Origin: Sphaerochaeta sp032144095
GTDB lineage: Bacteria; Spirochaetota; Spirochaetia; Sphaerochaetales; Sphaerochaetaceae
Reading direction: 5' to 3'
Assembly: GCF_032144095.1 (NCBI RefSeq)
Contig: NZ_JAVSNJ010000004.1
Location: 1-64,000, forward strand
Length of the DNA: 64,000 bases
The notes below the pieces were generated by a model. The model was given only the letters and a program-made list of their open reading frames with translations. It was not told where the DNA came from and ran no database searches. Below, one piece after another: positions 8,796-18,012 of this stretch (positions are counted from its first letter, which is position 1; each line of letters opens with the position of its first letter). The translations under genes were made by a program, and so were the position numbers.

Positions 8796-9248
8796 TTATT
8801 CCATGAAGAGCCGAACGACCTCATCCTTGTCCTTCGACTGTTCGAGCATCCTTCGGAAAACACTCGAGGTACAGGTTCTGGCTATGGAAGCCAACAGTTC
8901 CACATGTGCTGAGGCCTCCGAGGAGGGAGCAAGCACCAAAAAGAATATCCGGCTTTTCTGGTCGTCAGGAGAGACAAAGTCTACGGGGAATCGACTGACC
9001 CCTACTACCATGGTCACATGTTTGACCACATTTGTCTTGGCATGGGGAATGGCAATGCCATTGCCGATCCCAGTGGAGCCGAGACTCTCACGGTCAAGGA
9101 CTGCATCAAGTATCGCCTCTGACTGTTGGGTAGTATATCCTTTGGCTTTTGCAACCACCTCGACAAGTTCGGCTATGATGCCGTTCTTGTCACTTGCGGT
9201 AAGGGGAACTTTGACCAAATCCTTGTCTAACACATCAAGTAAAATCAT
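8796..9248 (-). CDS. Free-standing PTS EIIA (fructose/PtsN type)
   Basis: 150 residues, a complete type-2 EIIA domain with the phospho-accepting histidine at His69 in GIGNGIAIPHAK. ATG 9248 is preferred over an upstream in-frame codon because AAGGAG precedes it by 8 nt. It is the last gene of the V-ATPase transcription unit, 10 bp after the universal stress protein. With no EIIB or EIIC nearby, a regulatory role reading the PEP/pyruvate state is more likely than sugar uptake. It is related to, but shorter than, the EIIA-CBS protein at 4079-4975. Confidence 0.9.
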   Translation of the reverse strand: MILLDVLDKDLVKVPLTASDKNGIIAELVEVVAKAKGYTTQQSEAILDAVLDRESLGSTGIGNGIAIPHAKTNVVKHVTMVVGVSRFPVDFVSPDDQKSRIFFLVLAPSSEASAHVELLASIARTCTSSVFRRMLEQSKDKDEVVRLFME

Positions 9249-9258
9249 GTACTGCTCC

Positions 9259-9741
9259 TTACGCTTCGAATTCAAGCCAGATATCGTCATCGTCCCTAAC
9301 CACCAATACAGGGCAAGGGGCTGTTCGCATCATCCTGTCTGTCTCACTGGAGAGCTCCTCACGCCTCGAACGGATATCGGTGATACCCCCGAGTACCAAT
9401 AGGTCGGCATGCCGGTCCTTGAGCAATTGCCGAACCACAACGTGGACCGCCCCTTCCAGCTTTACCGTATCAAGCTCCAGTTGTTTCTGTGCTGCCAGCT
9501 TGGAGGCATGGCGAAGGTACCTGTCTGCATCTGCCTGCAGGTCACGCTGGTACTCATCACGTTCAATGGCAACAAAGATACCGGCTTTCACCAGTTCACC
9601 AAGAGCCTTTGTGTTCACCACATAGACGGCCGTCAATTTGGCTTCATGTTCCACAGCCAGCTTGATGGCATACATCACAGCGGTCATGGAGCTCTCAGAT
9701 CCGTCCAAATAGACGACGATATCCTTAAACGGGACTCCCAT
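9259..9741 (-). CDS. Universal stress protein (UspA family)
   Basis: 160 residues, one Usp domain. The N-terminal strand and loop IVVYLDGSESSMTAV and the C-terminal part ADLLVLGGITDIRSRREELSSETDRMMRTAPCPVLVVRD match the family, but the ATP-binding motif G-x2-G-x9-G-(S/T) is only partly kept, so nucleotide binding is uncertain. The AAAGGAGG ribosome site fixes ATG 9741. The gene overlaps the end of V-ATPase subunit D by 17 bp, so it is translated with the ATPase operon. Confidence 0.88.
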   Translation of the reverse strand: MGVPFKDIVVYLDGSESSMTAVMYAIKLAVEHEAKLTAVYVVNTKALGELVKAGIFVAIERDEYQRDLQADADRYLRHASKLAAQKQLELDTVKLEGAVHVVVRQLLKDRHADLLVLGGITDIRSRREELSSETDRMMRTAPCPVLVVRDDDDIWLEFEA

Positions 9742-10435
9742 GCGATCCTCCTTTGTCCATCGTATCACCAACTACGACTGCAGTCATCCTATTCTGCTTA
9801 GGATCGATAGCCATTTGGGCCTGTTCCATCCTATCCTTGACCACCTTGAGCAGGATGAAGTTCTCCCTCTCCTGTTCCTCGATGCGTCCACGCATCCAGG
9901 TAATGGTCTCCTGGTTGTCAGGTATCACTATCTTTTCCAACGCATTGACCTTCCGAATGGTCTTCTTGACTTCCCGGGCAAGCCGCATGATGGATACCTT
10001 CAGCTCCGCAAGCCGCCCCATCAGGCTCAACGTCGTGCGATACCGCTCGATGGAAAGTTCGGCGAGGATACTTGTACCCTCAATGCTGAAATAGGGGCTG
10101 TTGTCAGTAAAGGAGGTCTCCACTTTGGGAAGTGTGACACCCATTACCCTACGCTTGCCCAGATCGATGGAATAGTCGATGTTGACAGCCCCACTGAGGT
10201 TACCCACCCTCAACCTTCCCATTTTCATGATGGCATCACTGAGGGATGCCTGGGCCTCGGTAAGGGACTGGAAGACCCTACTCTCATAGTCGACGGCCTG
10301 GTCAACCAGGGTAAGCAATTCAGCAACAAGAATCGAACGCTTCTGGTCAAGCAGCTCATAGCCCAGCTGGGCAAACTTCAAATCGTCTGCCAACCTGAGC
10401 AAGTTGCTCCTTGTAGGGGCAAGTGTTGTGTTCAC
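9725..10435 (-). CDS. atpD: V/A-type ATPase subunit D (central stalk)
   Basis: 236 residues, long coiled-coil protein that forms the central rotor shaft between the A3B3 head and the membrane rotor. The start TLAPTRSNLLRLADDLKFAQLGYELLDQKR is typical for the family. GTG 10435 is taken as start because TAGGAGG precedes it; the frame is open further upstream into subunit B without a ribosome site. It follows subunit B by 8 bp and overlaps the stress protein gene. Confidence 0.93.
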   Translation of the reverse strand: MNTTLAPTRSNLLRLADDLKFAQLGYELLDQKRSILVAELLTLVDQAVDYESRVFQSLTEAQASLSDAIMKMGRLRVGNLSGAVNIDYSIDLGKRRVMGVTLPKVETSFTDNSPYFSIEGTSILAELSIERYRTTLSLMGRLAELKVSIMRLAREVKKTIRKVNALEKIVIPDNQETITWMRGRIEEQERENFILLKVVKDRMEQAQMAIDPKQNRMTAVVVGDTMDKGGSHGSPV

Positions 10436-10443
10436 GCTTCCTC

Positions 10444-11865
10444 CTATTTGCCGTAGTGCTCGGCTATCTCCTCGTCTGTGAGACGCTGCAACTCTTCTGA
10501 AGGAAGTTTGCTCAGCGCCTCCCATCCGATATCGAGAGTCTGTTCAATGCTGCGGTCCTCGGTAAAGCTCTGATTCACAAACTTGTGCTCAAAGAAATTT
10601 CCGAATTCCAGATACTGCTGGTCAAGGGCTGTCAGTTCCTCCTCACCAATGACTGAGGCCAGGTTCTGCACCTCCTTGACATGGCTGTATGAGGCAAACA
10701 GCTGGTTGGCAAGGTGGGGATGGTCCGCCCGGGTCATGCCTTCCCCGATACCATCTTTCATCAGACGGGAGAGGGAGGGAAGACAGTTGATGGGTGGATA
10801 GATCCCCCGTGCCTGCATCGTCCGGTCGAAGACTATCTGCCCTTCGGTAATGTACCCTGTAAGGTCAGGGACCGGATGGCTTATATCATCGTTAGGCATG
10901 GTCAGGATCGGGAGCTGGGTAATGGAGCCACTTCTGCCGGTAATCTTGCCAGAGCGTTCGTAGAGTTCGGCAAGGTTTGAGTAGAGATAGCCAGGATACC
11001 CCTTCCTGGAGGGGATTTCACCACGCATCGTCCCGATCTCACGCAAGGACTCGCAGTAGTTGGTCATGTCGGTCATGATGACAAGGACCTGCTTGCCCTT
11101 GTCAAAGGCAAGATGTTCGGCAAGGGTGAGGGCTGTCTTGGGCGTGATGGTCCTCTCGATGGAAGGGTCATCGGCAAGGGAGAGGAAAAGTGCAACATTA
11201 TCCAGTACCCCTGTCTCCTCGAAGCTGTCGATGAAATAGCGGGCAACGTCATACTTGATTCCCATTGCGGCGAATACAATACAGAAGTCAGCCCCACTGC
11301 CCCGTACCTTTGCCTGTCGGGCGATCTGTGCAGCCAGCTTGTTGTGGTCAAGGCCGTTCCCACTGAAGATGGGAACCTTTTGGCCCTGGATCAGGGTGGT
11401 CATCCCATCGATGACGGAGATCCCTGTCTGGATGAAATCCTTTGGATACTCCCGGGCGGTCGGGTTGATAGGCTCGCCGTTTACATCCCTTTCGGTGGCA
11501 CCCTGGGGTATGGTGGAGCCATCACGGCTTTTTCCCAACCCGTTCATGACACGGCCGAGCATCTGCTCCGAGACTGGCAGGGTAAGGGGTTCTCCCATGA
11601 AACGCATGCCGGTATCAGGGAGGTTCAGCCCATCAGTCCCTTCAAAGACCTGTACGACAACAGCCTCATCACTGGTATCCAAAACCTGGCCTGAGCGGTG
11701 TGAACCATCAGGGGCGGTAATCTCGACAAGCTCCCCGTATCCAACAGGATGGGTGTTTCTCATATATACCAAAGGACCGTCGATACGGGAGGTACCGCGA
11801 TACTCTCTTCCCGAGAGAAGATGGCGGTCGGTGTGCACAAGCAGTGTCTCTTCTTTAGTTCTCAT
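10444..11865 (-). CDS. atpB: V/A-type ATPase subunit B (non-catalytic)
   Basis: 473 residues. Shows the typical V-ATPase B features: EYRGTSRIDGPLVYM near the N-terminus, PIFSGNGLDHNKLAAQIARQ in place of a Walker A loop (no GKT), and the FLSLADDPSIERTITPKTAL region. It alternates with the catalytic A subunit in the head. Start ATG 11865 follows GGGGGAG; the frame extends 26 codons upstream into subunit A without a better start. Overlaps the end of A by 11 bp. Confidence 0.96.
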   Translation of the reverse strand: MRTKEETLLVHTDRHLLSGREYRGTSRIDGPLVYMRNTHPVGYGELVEITAPDGSHRSGQVLDTSDEAVVVQVFEGTDGLNLPDTGMRFMGEPLTLPVSEQMLGRVMNGLGKSRDGSTIPQGATERDVNGEPINPTAREYPKDFIQTGISVIDGMTTLIQGQKVPIFSGNGLDHNKLAAQIARQAKVRGSGADFCIVFAAMGIKYDVARYFIDSFEETGVLDNVALFLSLADDPSIERTITPKTALTLAEHLAFDKGKQVLVIMTDMTNYCESLREIGTMRGEIPSRKGYPGYLYSNLAELYERSGKITGRSGSITQLPILTMPNDDISHPVPDLTGYITEGQIVFDRTMQARGIYPPINCLPSLSRLMKDGIGEGMTRADHPHLANQLFASYSHVKEVQNLASVIGEEELTALDQQYLEFGNFFEHKFVNQSFTEDRSIEQTLDIGWEALSKLPSEELQRLTDEEIAEHYGK

Positions 11866-13633
11866 AGACTCCCCCAAGCTGGTCGACGGAGCGCTCAAGG
11901 CGCAGTTGCAGTTTATCAAAGGCTTGCAGGTCGTCATTCTCAATGGTCAGGCGCATTTTGGCCATCTCCTGCACGACCTTCAGTCGGCGGATCTTGACCA
12001 TCGGGACGCCCTTGGCAATTGCCTCCGAACCTCTCTGGTAGTATTCAAGAATGATATCAAGCATCCTGACCTGCTTCTTTACGGAACAGAAACGGTCAAT
12101 CAGGTCAAAGGCATTCTGCTGCAGAAAAGCTGTCTTGAACAGGGAACACACCTCGAGGATGAAGTTCTGGCTGTCGGGAAGCGCATCAGGACCGACCAGC
12201 TTGACGATCTGCTGAAGGCGCACCTCTTTCTGCAAAAGTTCCATGATCCGTTGCCGGTTGGTCTGCCAGGTGGTGTCGCTATGCTCGTTCCACCAGGGCT
12301 GTACCTCGGTCAGGTACTCGCTGTAGGAGTCAGTCCAGCTGATGGCCGGATAGTGACGACTACTTGCCAAGGCCCGGTCAAGGCCCCAGAAACACCGGAC
12401 AAACCGTTTTGTATGCTGGGTAACAGGCTCGGAGAAGTCCCCTCCTGGAGGGCTGACGGCACCGATGACAGAGACCGATCCAGTTTCACCCGAAAGGCAT
12501 TTCATAAAGCCTGCACGTTCATAGAACTGGGCAATCCTGGTGGGAAGATAGGCCGGAAAACCCTCTTCAGCGGGCATCTCTTCCATGCGTCCACTCAGTT
12601 CCCTGAGGGCCTCTGCCCAACGGCTGGTTGAGTCGGCCATGATTGCAACATGATAGCCCTGGTCCCGATAGTATTCGGCCATGGAGATTCCTGTATAGAT
12701 GCTCGCCTCTCGTGCCGAAACAGGCATGTTTGAGGTGTTTGCTATCAGAAGGGTGCGTTCCATCAGTGACTGACCGGTCCTTGGGTCGATGAGCAGGGGA
12801 AATTCCCTCAATACGTCAGTCATCTCATTTCCACGCTCACCACAACCGATATAGACGATGATATCAGCATCGCACCACTGTGCTATCGAGTGCTGGATCA
12901 TGGTCTTGCCTGTGCCGAAACCACCAGGGATAGCTACCGTACCACCTTTGGCAAGCGGAAACAGGGTATCAATGACCCGAAGGCCAGTGATCAGGGGTTG
13001 TTTGAACGGGAGGTGCTCGATGACAGGACGGGGAATTCTGATCGGCCAGCGCTGGATCATGGTAAGCTTCTCTTCCTTGCCATTGGGAAGCACAACCGTC
13101 ACGACTTCTTCCTCAACGGTGTAGTCCCCCTCAGCTGCAATCGAAGAGACCACACACTCTGCAATGGAAGGAGGTATCATAAGCTTGTGCAGGACCCGTT
13201 CCGTCTCGGGAACTTGTCCGAACGCCATCCCATGGGTAAGGGAGGAGCCGACCTCTACAATCGGGGTAAAGTGCCATTTCTTCTCACGGTCAAGTGCTGG
13301 AAAGTTGACACCTCGGGAGAGGAATGCACCGGAGACACCCATCAGTTTTTCCAATGGGCGTTGGATACCATCGTAAATCGTTCCTATAAGGCCAGGGCCC
13401 AGTTCTACACTGAGGCTCAAGCCACTTCCATAGACATTGTCACCAGGGCAAATTCCAGTGGCATCCTCGTAGACCTGTACGGTGGCTAGCCCATCATAGA
13501 GCTTGACCACTTCCCCTACCAGTTGCTGTTCACCGATCCTGACCAACTCCATCATGGACGCATCCGAAACGTCCTTGAGAATGATGACCGGGCCATTTAC
13601 CCGCTTGACCTGTCCGACTATTCTGTCTTTCAT
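11855..13633 (-). CDS. atpA: V/A-type ATPase catalytic subunit A
   Basis: 592 residues, normal size. Walker A IPGGFGTGKT at about 230-240, arginine/glutamate catalytic segment GCGERGNEMTDVL, Walker B region VAIMADSTSRWAEALRE, and the non-homologous insert typical of the A subunit (about residues 110-190). Hydrolyses or makes ATP in the cytoplasmic head. ATG 13633 overlaps the stop of subunit E in an ATGA arrangement. Confidence 0.97.
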   Translation of the reverse strand: MKDRIVGQVKRVNGPVIILKDVSDASMMELVRIGEQQLVGEVVKLYDGLATVQVYEDATGICPGDNVYGSGLSLSVELGPGLIGTIYDGIQRPLEKLMGVSGAFLSRGVNFPALDREKKWHFTPIVEVGSSLTHGMAFGQVPETERVLHKLMIPPSIAECVVSSIAAEGDYTVEEEVVTVVLPNGKEEKLTMIQRWPIRIPRPVIEHLPFKQPLITGLRVIDTLFPLAKGGTVAIPGGFGTGKTMIQHSIAQWCDADIIVYIGCGERGNEMTDVLREFPLLIDPRTGQSLMERTLLIANTSNMPVSAREASIYTGISMAEYYRDQGYHVAIMADSTSRWAEALRELSGRMEEMPAEEGFPAYLPTRIAQFYERAGFMKCLSGETGSVSVIGAVSPPGGDFSEPVTQHTKRFVRCFWGLDRALASSRHYPAISWTDSYSEYLTEVQPWWNEHSDTTWQTNRQRIMELLQKEVRLQQIVKLVGPDALPDSQNFILEVCSLFKTAFLQQNAFDLIDRFCSVKKQVRMLDIILEYYQRGSEAIAKGVPMVKIRRLKVVQEMAKMRLTIENDDLQAFDKLQLRLERSVDQLGGVYEN

Positions 13634-14226
13634 GTATGTTCCTGAATCATTGTCCTAATGACGCGGTCAAACCGTCTGAGACGGATCTCGACCTGATTGT
13701 TGAACGAAACCTTGTCGTCCAACGAAGAGAGCACAACCCCAAGGGACCGTATGGGTTTTGGGTCCAAGCTCAAGAGAACCTCAGAACCAGTATTTTTCTT
13801 TACCAGTGCAGCGGCTTCCTTAAGATGCTTTTCAGTTACAGGGCACTGGGTGCTTGACGAAACCTTCGCCTCTTTCAGGTCAAGACCGAGGGCAGCCTCA
13901 GCAATCCAGGAGGAGAGGAAAGGTTCAATCGTCTTGCAGTTCATCCTCTCACGGATGCGACGCATGACAGCCAAATAGCTTTCATCAATCTGTCTGAGGG
14001 CAGCCTTGCGCTTCACGCTGGACATATTGGCCTGAAGGCGCAACTCAACCTGCTTCAGCTTTTGCTGATGAGTCTTCTGTTCCAGCTCAATCTCCCGAGC
14101 AGAACGTTCATGAGCTTCGTCAAGGATTTTCTTGGCCTGGAGCCGAGCATCCTCTTCTGCTTTTGCTGCAGCTACCTCTGCTTGCCGGATAATCCCATCC
14201 AGCAGGCGATTGTCTGTTGTATCCAT
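13630..14226 (-). CDS. atpE: V/A-type ATPase subunit E (peripheral stalk)
   Basis: 198 residues. The N-terminal half is a long charged helix (AEVAAAKAEEDARLQAKKILDEA and on) and the C-terminal half is the globular domain that binds the head, ending in FNNQVEIRLRRFDRVIRTMI. Start ATG 14226 is preceded by AAAGGGG; the eight codons upstream have no ribosome site. Pairs with the small helical subunit encoded at 18013-18330. Confidence 0.9.
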   Translation of the reverse strand: MDTTDNRLLDGIIRQAEVAAAKAEEDARLQAKKILDEAHERSAREIELEQKTHQQKLKQVELRLQANMSSVKRKAALRQIDESYLAVMRRIRERMNCKTIEPFLSSWIAEAALGLDLKEAKVSSSTQCPVTEKHLKEAAALVKKNTGSEVLLSLDPKPIRSLGVVLSSLDDKVSFNNQVEIRLRRFDRVIRTMIQEHT

Positions 14227-14236
14227 GAGAACCCCT

Positions 14237-14539
14237 TTAGAGCGAAACACCTATGGCTTTGTTTACCAAGGACCGCAGATCAGTATGCTCTGAACCACCT
14301 CGTGGAGAGGGAACCTCCACCACAAGGGGAAACGATTCGGAAAACAGGTATTGGTCGACCGTCTGACGAATCATGTTGGCAACCACATCGGTTATGATGA
14401 TGATACCATTTTCTGTATCTTCAAGAGCCTTGGCCCAAGCCTGTCGTGCCTGGTCGGCATTTGTCGCCTGCATGCCGAACACACCGACCAGGGAGAACCC
14501 CAGCACGGTATCCTCGTCACCGATGACAAAATACTTCAT
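14237..14539 (-). CDS. atpF: V/A-type ATPase subunit F (central stalk)
   Basis: 100 residues, family-sized. The fold signature is MKYFVIGDEDTVLGFSLVGV at the N-terminus and GIIIITDVVANMIRQTVD in the middle; it resembles a CheY-like domain that binds subunit D in the rotor. It starts 4 bp before the end of the intergenic gap after subunit K and ends 10 bp before subunit E. Confidence 0.92.
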   Translation of the reverse strand: MKYFVIGDEDTVLGFSLVGVFGMQATNADQARQAWAKALEDTENGIIIITDVVANMIRQTVDQYLFSESFPLVVEVPSPRGGSEHTDLRSLVNKAIGVSL

Positions 14540-14542
14540 CTG

Positions 14543-14890
14543 TTACGCCTTGCCGAGAATCATCAAAGCTGTGATGAAACCAAAGACAACAAGACCTTCA
14601 GCAAGGGCGATGAAGATCAAAGCCTGGCTTGCGATCTCAGGTCTTTCACTGATGGCACCCATGGCAGCACTTCCTACCTTGCCAATTGCCATGCCGGCTG
14701 CCAAGGCTCCAATGCCAAAGGCAAAGGCGGCACTCAAGCAAACGATTGCGAGGGTGTAGCTTCCTGGGGCAGTTGCCTCAGCAGTTGCTGCAAAGGCACT
14801 TGGTGCAAAGACAAAGCCGGAGGCCAGCAACAACAGTGCAGTGGCTGCAAAGGTCATCGAAACTTTCTTTTTGAATGCGATACTGGTCAT
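14543..14890 (-). CDS. atpK: V/A-type ATPase membrane rotor subunit K (c-ring)
   Basis: 115 residues: an N-terminal hydrophobic segment ending FAPSAFAAT that looks like a cleavable signal, then one helical hairpin (about 45-73 and 83-112). The ion-binding glutamate is in IALAEGLVVFG on the second helix. Most V-ATPase K subunits have four helices and about 155 residues, so this is the short, single-hairpin form known from Thermus. The glutamine that helps bind Na+ in Na+ type c-rings is replaced by alanine (GIGALAAGMAIGK) and the residue after the glutamate is Gly, which favours protons. Ion choice is inference. Confidence 0.92.
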   Translation of the reverse strand: MTSIAFKKKVSMTFAATALLLLASGFVFAPSAFAATAEATAPGSYTLAIVCLSAAFAFGIGALAAGMAIGKVGSAAMGAISERPEIASQALIFIALAEGLVVFGFITALMILGKA

Positions 14891-14913
14891 ATTGACCCTC
14901 CTAAAAAAACTGA

Positions 14914-16905
14914 CTATTTTTGAGCAGAGAAAGATGTCTTTAACCCAACAGGTTCATATGCAACACCCTTACCTGTGAAATACCTTGAGAAGAATTCATA
15001 GTAGTTGAGCCTCAGCGACTGTATTCCAGAGCTCAAGCCCTCAAGCACTATCACCAACACGTTGCCAAGCACAAAGATGGCTATGGCACCAACACCGCTG
15101 GAAAGAGAGGAGAGTTCCTTGAACGACTCCATGAGGGTGGCGTGGGCTATTCCCAGACCGGCTACTCGCATGAAGGAGAGGGTGTTGGAAAGATACCCAC
15201 CAAAGATCTCCAGAAGGTCGACAAGCCACTCCATGACCGAGTCCATGACCACTGTCCCCATGCCATGCTTGGGCCCACCCTTCTTGACCGAAAGGTAGTA
15301 GGCAAGAAACCCACGCAGGAACAACAGCACCAGCGAGACGGTAATGACAATGGAGACCCAGGGTGCAGAAGGAAACTCCCTGTACCCGGTCTTGACAAAG
15401 CCAAATCCCATGTAGAGACCGGTACCGAAAAGGACCCCACCTACGATGCCGTTCTTGTCCAGGGTGAGCTTGAGCCAATCCTTTTTCCTAAACAGGTTAA
15501 TCCAGTTAAGGAACAATCCTGTATAGATGACAATGATACCGAACTTGATGGTCAACCCCATGATCCCATAGACATCCCTGATGCTGCCTGTACTGGCGTG
15601 GCCAGAGACCACCGCGTCAAAGTTGAACCAGAGCGCAGGAAAGAGGGATAGCCCGAAATAGGAGCCGAACAACATGCCAAACAGCATGGAGGAGGCTCCA
15701 AGGTAGGGCAACAGCTTGCTGAGATTTCGGCTGAGCATCCCATCCTTCTTGAGAGGGTCCTTGCTGTATCCTAGCTGGGTCAACAGGCCAACGACCAGGA
15801 GCACAAACCCCTGTCCGACATCTGCAAACATCAGGCCAAACATGATCAGGTAGGCTACCATGACAAAGATCGTCGGGTTGACCGTGCCATATTCAGGGGT
15901 ACTGTAGTTGTTTACTATCTTCTGGAATGGTTCCAAGAGCTTGGGTGAGGTTACCGCAACAGGAACCTCTCCGCGGGGGACCTGCGTCGCATCTGTCCAT
16001 TCAGTGACACATTGTCCTTCACTGGAACGGAAGATTGCCTTGGTAACTTCGTCTGCCTGGTCTGTAGGGACCCAGCCCGAAAAGAGGGTGGTATTCCTAG
16101 TATAGGCAAAGTAGGAACGTATCTGGTCACTCAGTTCGTTGAGCCTGAGGTTGCTCCAGATGGAGATGAGCTTTGCACTCTCAGCCTTGATGAGGTCGTT
16201 GACCTCTGCCTCAATTTCACTGCGTTGCATACCCGCTTTTCGGTGTTCCTCCTCCAGGCGGTGGGTAATGAGAGAAATGGCCATCTTCTGTGCTTCGACA
16301 TCACTGCTTTCGGTCCAGTCAAACTTATCCAACAGAGGCGAGACCTGTGAGACATCCCTACGAAGGGTAAGGGAGATATACTTCTTTCCCTCACCATACG
16401 GTTCCAGCAGTCCGCCAAAGGAAGCGAGCCGCTGGCCAAGGTCATCTGCATTGCCATGGCCGATCTCACCAACACGGAGGTCCAGGTACTCACCCTTGTC
16501 CTCGTTTATATAGCGATGCATCTCATCAAAGCCAAGGACGAGCTGGTTGCTCTCCTTTTGTTTTTCCTTAAGAACCAGCAGCTTCTTGCCCAGGGTATCC
16601 AATACCACATTGTAGGAGTCAAGGTCGGGTTTCTCCAGGTTCTTGACATCCAGGATATCGGTGGAAGGAAGGGCAACCTGTCCTTGCCTGAGCAAGGCCT
16701 CAACCCTATGGCGGGTATCCTCAAGAACGACTCGGCTGATGGAACTTGGGCGGGAACTGAGCTTTTCCATCTGTTCAGGGGCAAGCTTGTTGATATGGAC
16801 AAAATCCATGACTCCCAACTCCAGCAGGCTCTTTACCACAGCATCACTCTTCTCTTCCAGAACTACAGCCGTGAGCAATTCCATTGGCCTTGTAAACAAG
16901 TTCAT
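14914..16905 (-). CDS. atpI: V/A-type ATPase subunit I (stator, a-subunit homologue)
   Basis: 663 residues. Residues 1-330 form the cytoplasmic, mostly helical arm; residues 345-640 hold about eight membrane helices starting at TIFVMVAYLIMFGLMFADVGQGF, the hallmark of the family, with the GYLSNTLSFMRVAGLGIAHATL segment carrying the channel arginine (SFMRVAGLG). It passes ions between membrane faces and the c-ring. ATG 16905 overlaps the stop of subunit C by 4 bp and follows a GGGGGG sequence. Confidence 0.95.
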   Translation of the reverse strand: MNLFTRPMELLTAVVLEEKSDAVVKSLLELGVMDFVHINKLAPEQMEKLSSRPSSISRVVLEDTRHRVEALLRQGQVALPSTDILDVKNLEKPDLDSYNVVLDTLGKKLLVLKEKQKESNQLVLGFDEMHRYINEDKGEYLDLRVGEIGHGNADDLGQRLASFGGLLEPYGEGKKYISLTLRRDVSQVSPLLDKFDWTESSDVEAQKMAISLITHRLEEEHRKAGMQRSEIEAEVNDLIKAESAKLISIWSNLRLNELSDQIRSYFAYTRNTTLFSGWVPTDQADEVTKAIFRSSEGQCVTEWTDATQVPRGEVPVAVTSPKLLEPFQKIVNNYSTPEYGTVNPTIFVMVAYLIMFGLMFADVGQGFVLLVVGLLTQLGYSKDPLKKDGMLSRNLSKLLPYLGASSMLFGMLFGSYFGLSLFPALWFNFDAVVSGHASTGSIRDVYGIMGLTIKFGIIVIYTGLFLNWINLFRKKDWLKLTLDKNGIVGGVLFGTGLYMGFGFVKTGYREFPSAPWVSIVITVSLVLLFLRGFLAYYLSVKKGGPKHGMGTVVMDSVMEWLVDLLEIFGGYLSNTLSFMRVAGLGIAHATLMESFKELSSLSSGVGAIAIFVLGNVLVIVLEGLSSGIQSLRLNYYEFFSRYFTGKGVAYEPVGLKTSFSAQK

Positions 16906-18005
16906 GCTAATACCCCCCTGATATAATCCTCTTCATATCCATAATACTTGCCGTTGAGTATGGCCTTGATCATAACATCCTCCTCATTGTAGAGGAAGAA
17001 ATAGGCCAGACTCACTCCAATGGTAAAAGGATCGGAAGCCAACATTCTTTTGTATAAGGCCTTACGGCGTTCGTGCAGGTATGCCTCGATACGAAGGTTT
17101 TGCAGCGTTATGGTCTCATCCTGGTGGACACTACCCTTCTTCTCTTCCGGAATCTGCTGTATCGACTGGGTCAGGCCAGGATAGAGCTGTTCAATCACGG
17201 CAAAGGGGTCGCGTTCCTGGGGTGATTTCTGTATGAACTCACGAATGCTCTTGTCCTTGTATACCTTGCCCCAAGGAAGGAGCAGGGAGGAAAGAACATC
17301 CTTGTCCATCTTGTAATACCACCCATAGCGAACCATCATCAGCAGGTTCTTCAGGTCAATATCCACAACAAACACAGACTGTGCGACCAGCCTGTCCTGG
17401 TTGGACAGTTTGGCGGTGCTGGCCATCATCTGCTCATACCACTGCCTATCGAGTTTGTTTTCCAGGATAAAAAGTCCGGAATCATCAAGTTGCTGTTCGG
17501 TAAATTCCTTTACCACATCACTATACGGAGTATTGGAAAGGGCCTTGCATACCCCGTCCCAGTTGGTGGCGTTGATCAGGGCTGTCCAGTCTATGTCATT
17601 GAGCAATTTTTGCTTGAAGAGATACTCGCTACGAAAACGCATCGGCCTCCGTCGGACAATGCTGCTATACCAGAGGCGGATGGAGTTCTTGAGGTTCTCC
17701 ACCTCTATTTTCCCCAGAAGCCTCAACACAAATTCGGCAGGTTTGCCTTCCAGAAATTTGGAGACCTCCTGGTACATCTCAACCTCATTGTAGAGAAGGG
17801 CAAGCTCCATCTGCTGAATGTCACCTGTCCTGTCGTAGGCTGTTGCTACCGTTGCATAGGCACTATCGCGCAGGACAGCAACGGCTTCTACAACCGTCTT
17901 GGCCTTGAGCAGGTCCTCGACGATATGCGACTCGCGCATCAAGCCGATTCGAGCCCGTAGCTTGGCATTGATGAACCCATACAGGGAGGTTGGATCTTGT
18001 CTCAT
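16902..18005 (-). CDS. atpC: V/A-type ATPase subunit C (V0D/AC39 socket)
   Basis: 367 residues, helical. The N-terminus YGFINAKLRARIGLMRESHIVEDLLKAKTVVEAVAVL matches the V-ATPase C/AC39 family, and the repeated helical bundles follow. It couples the rotor shaft D-F to the membrane c-ring. It lies 7 bp after the small stalk subunit and overlaps subunit I in an ATGA arrangement. Confidence 0.92.
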   Translation of the reverse strand: MRQDPTSLYGFINAKLRARIGLMRESHIVEDLLKAKTVVEAVAVLRDSAYATVATAYDRTGDIQQMELALLYNEVEMYQEVSKFLEGKPAEFVLRLLGKIEVENLKNSIRLWYSSIVRRRPMRFRSEYLFKQKLLNDIDWTALINATNWDGVCKALSNTPYSDVVKEFTEQQLDDSGLFILENKLDRQWYEQMMASTAKLSNQDRLVAQSVFVVDIDLKNLLMMVRYGWYYKMDKDVLSSLLLPWGKVYKDKSIREFIQKSPQERDPFAVIEQLYPGLTQSIQQIPEEKKGSVHQDETITLQNLRIEAYLHERRKALYKRMLASDPFTIGVSLAYFFLYNEEDVMIKAILNGKYYGYEEDYIRGVLA

Positions 18006-18012
18006 GGTACGC

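Noticed and set aside
11255..12631. Long plus-strand open frame opposite V-ATPase subunits A and B
   Set aside because: It runs across two well conserved genes on the other strand and has no domain or ribosome site.
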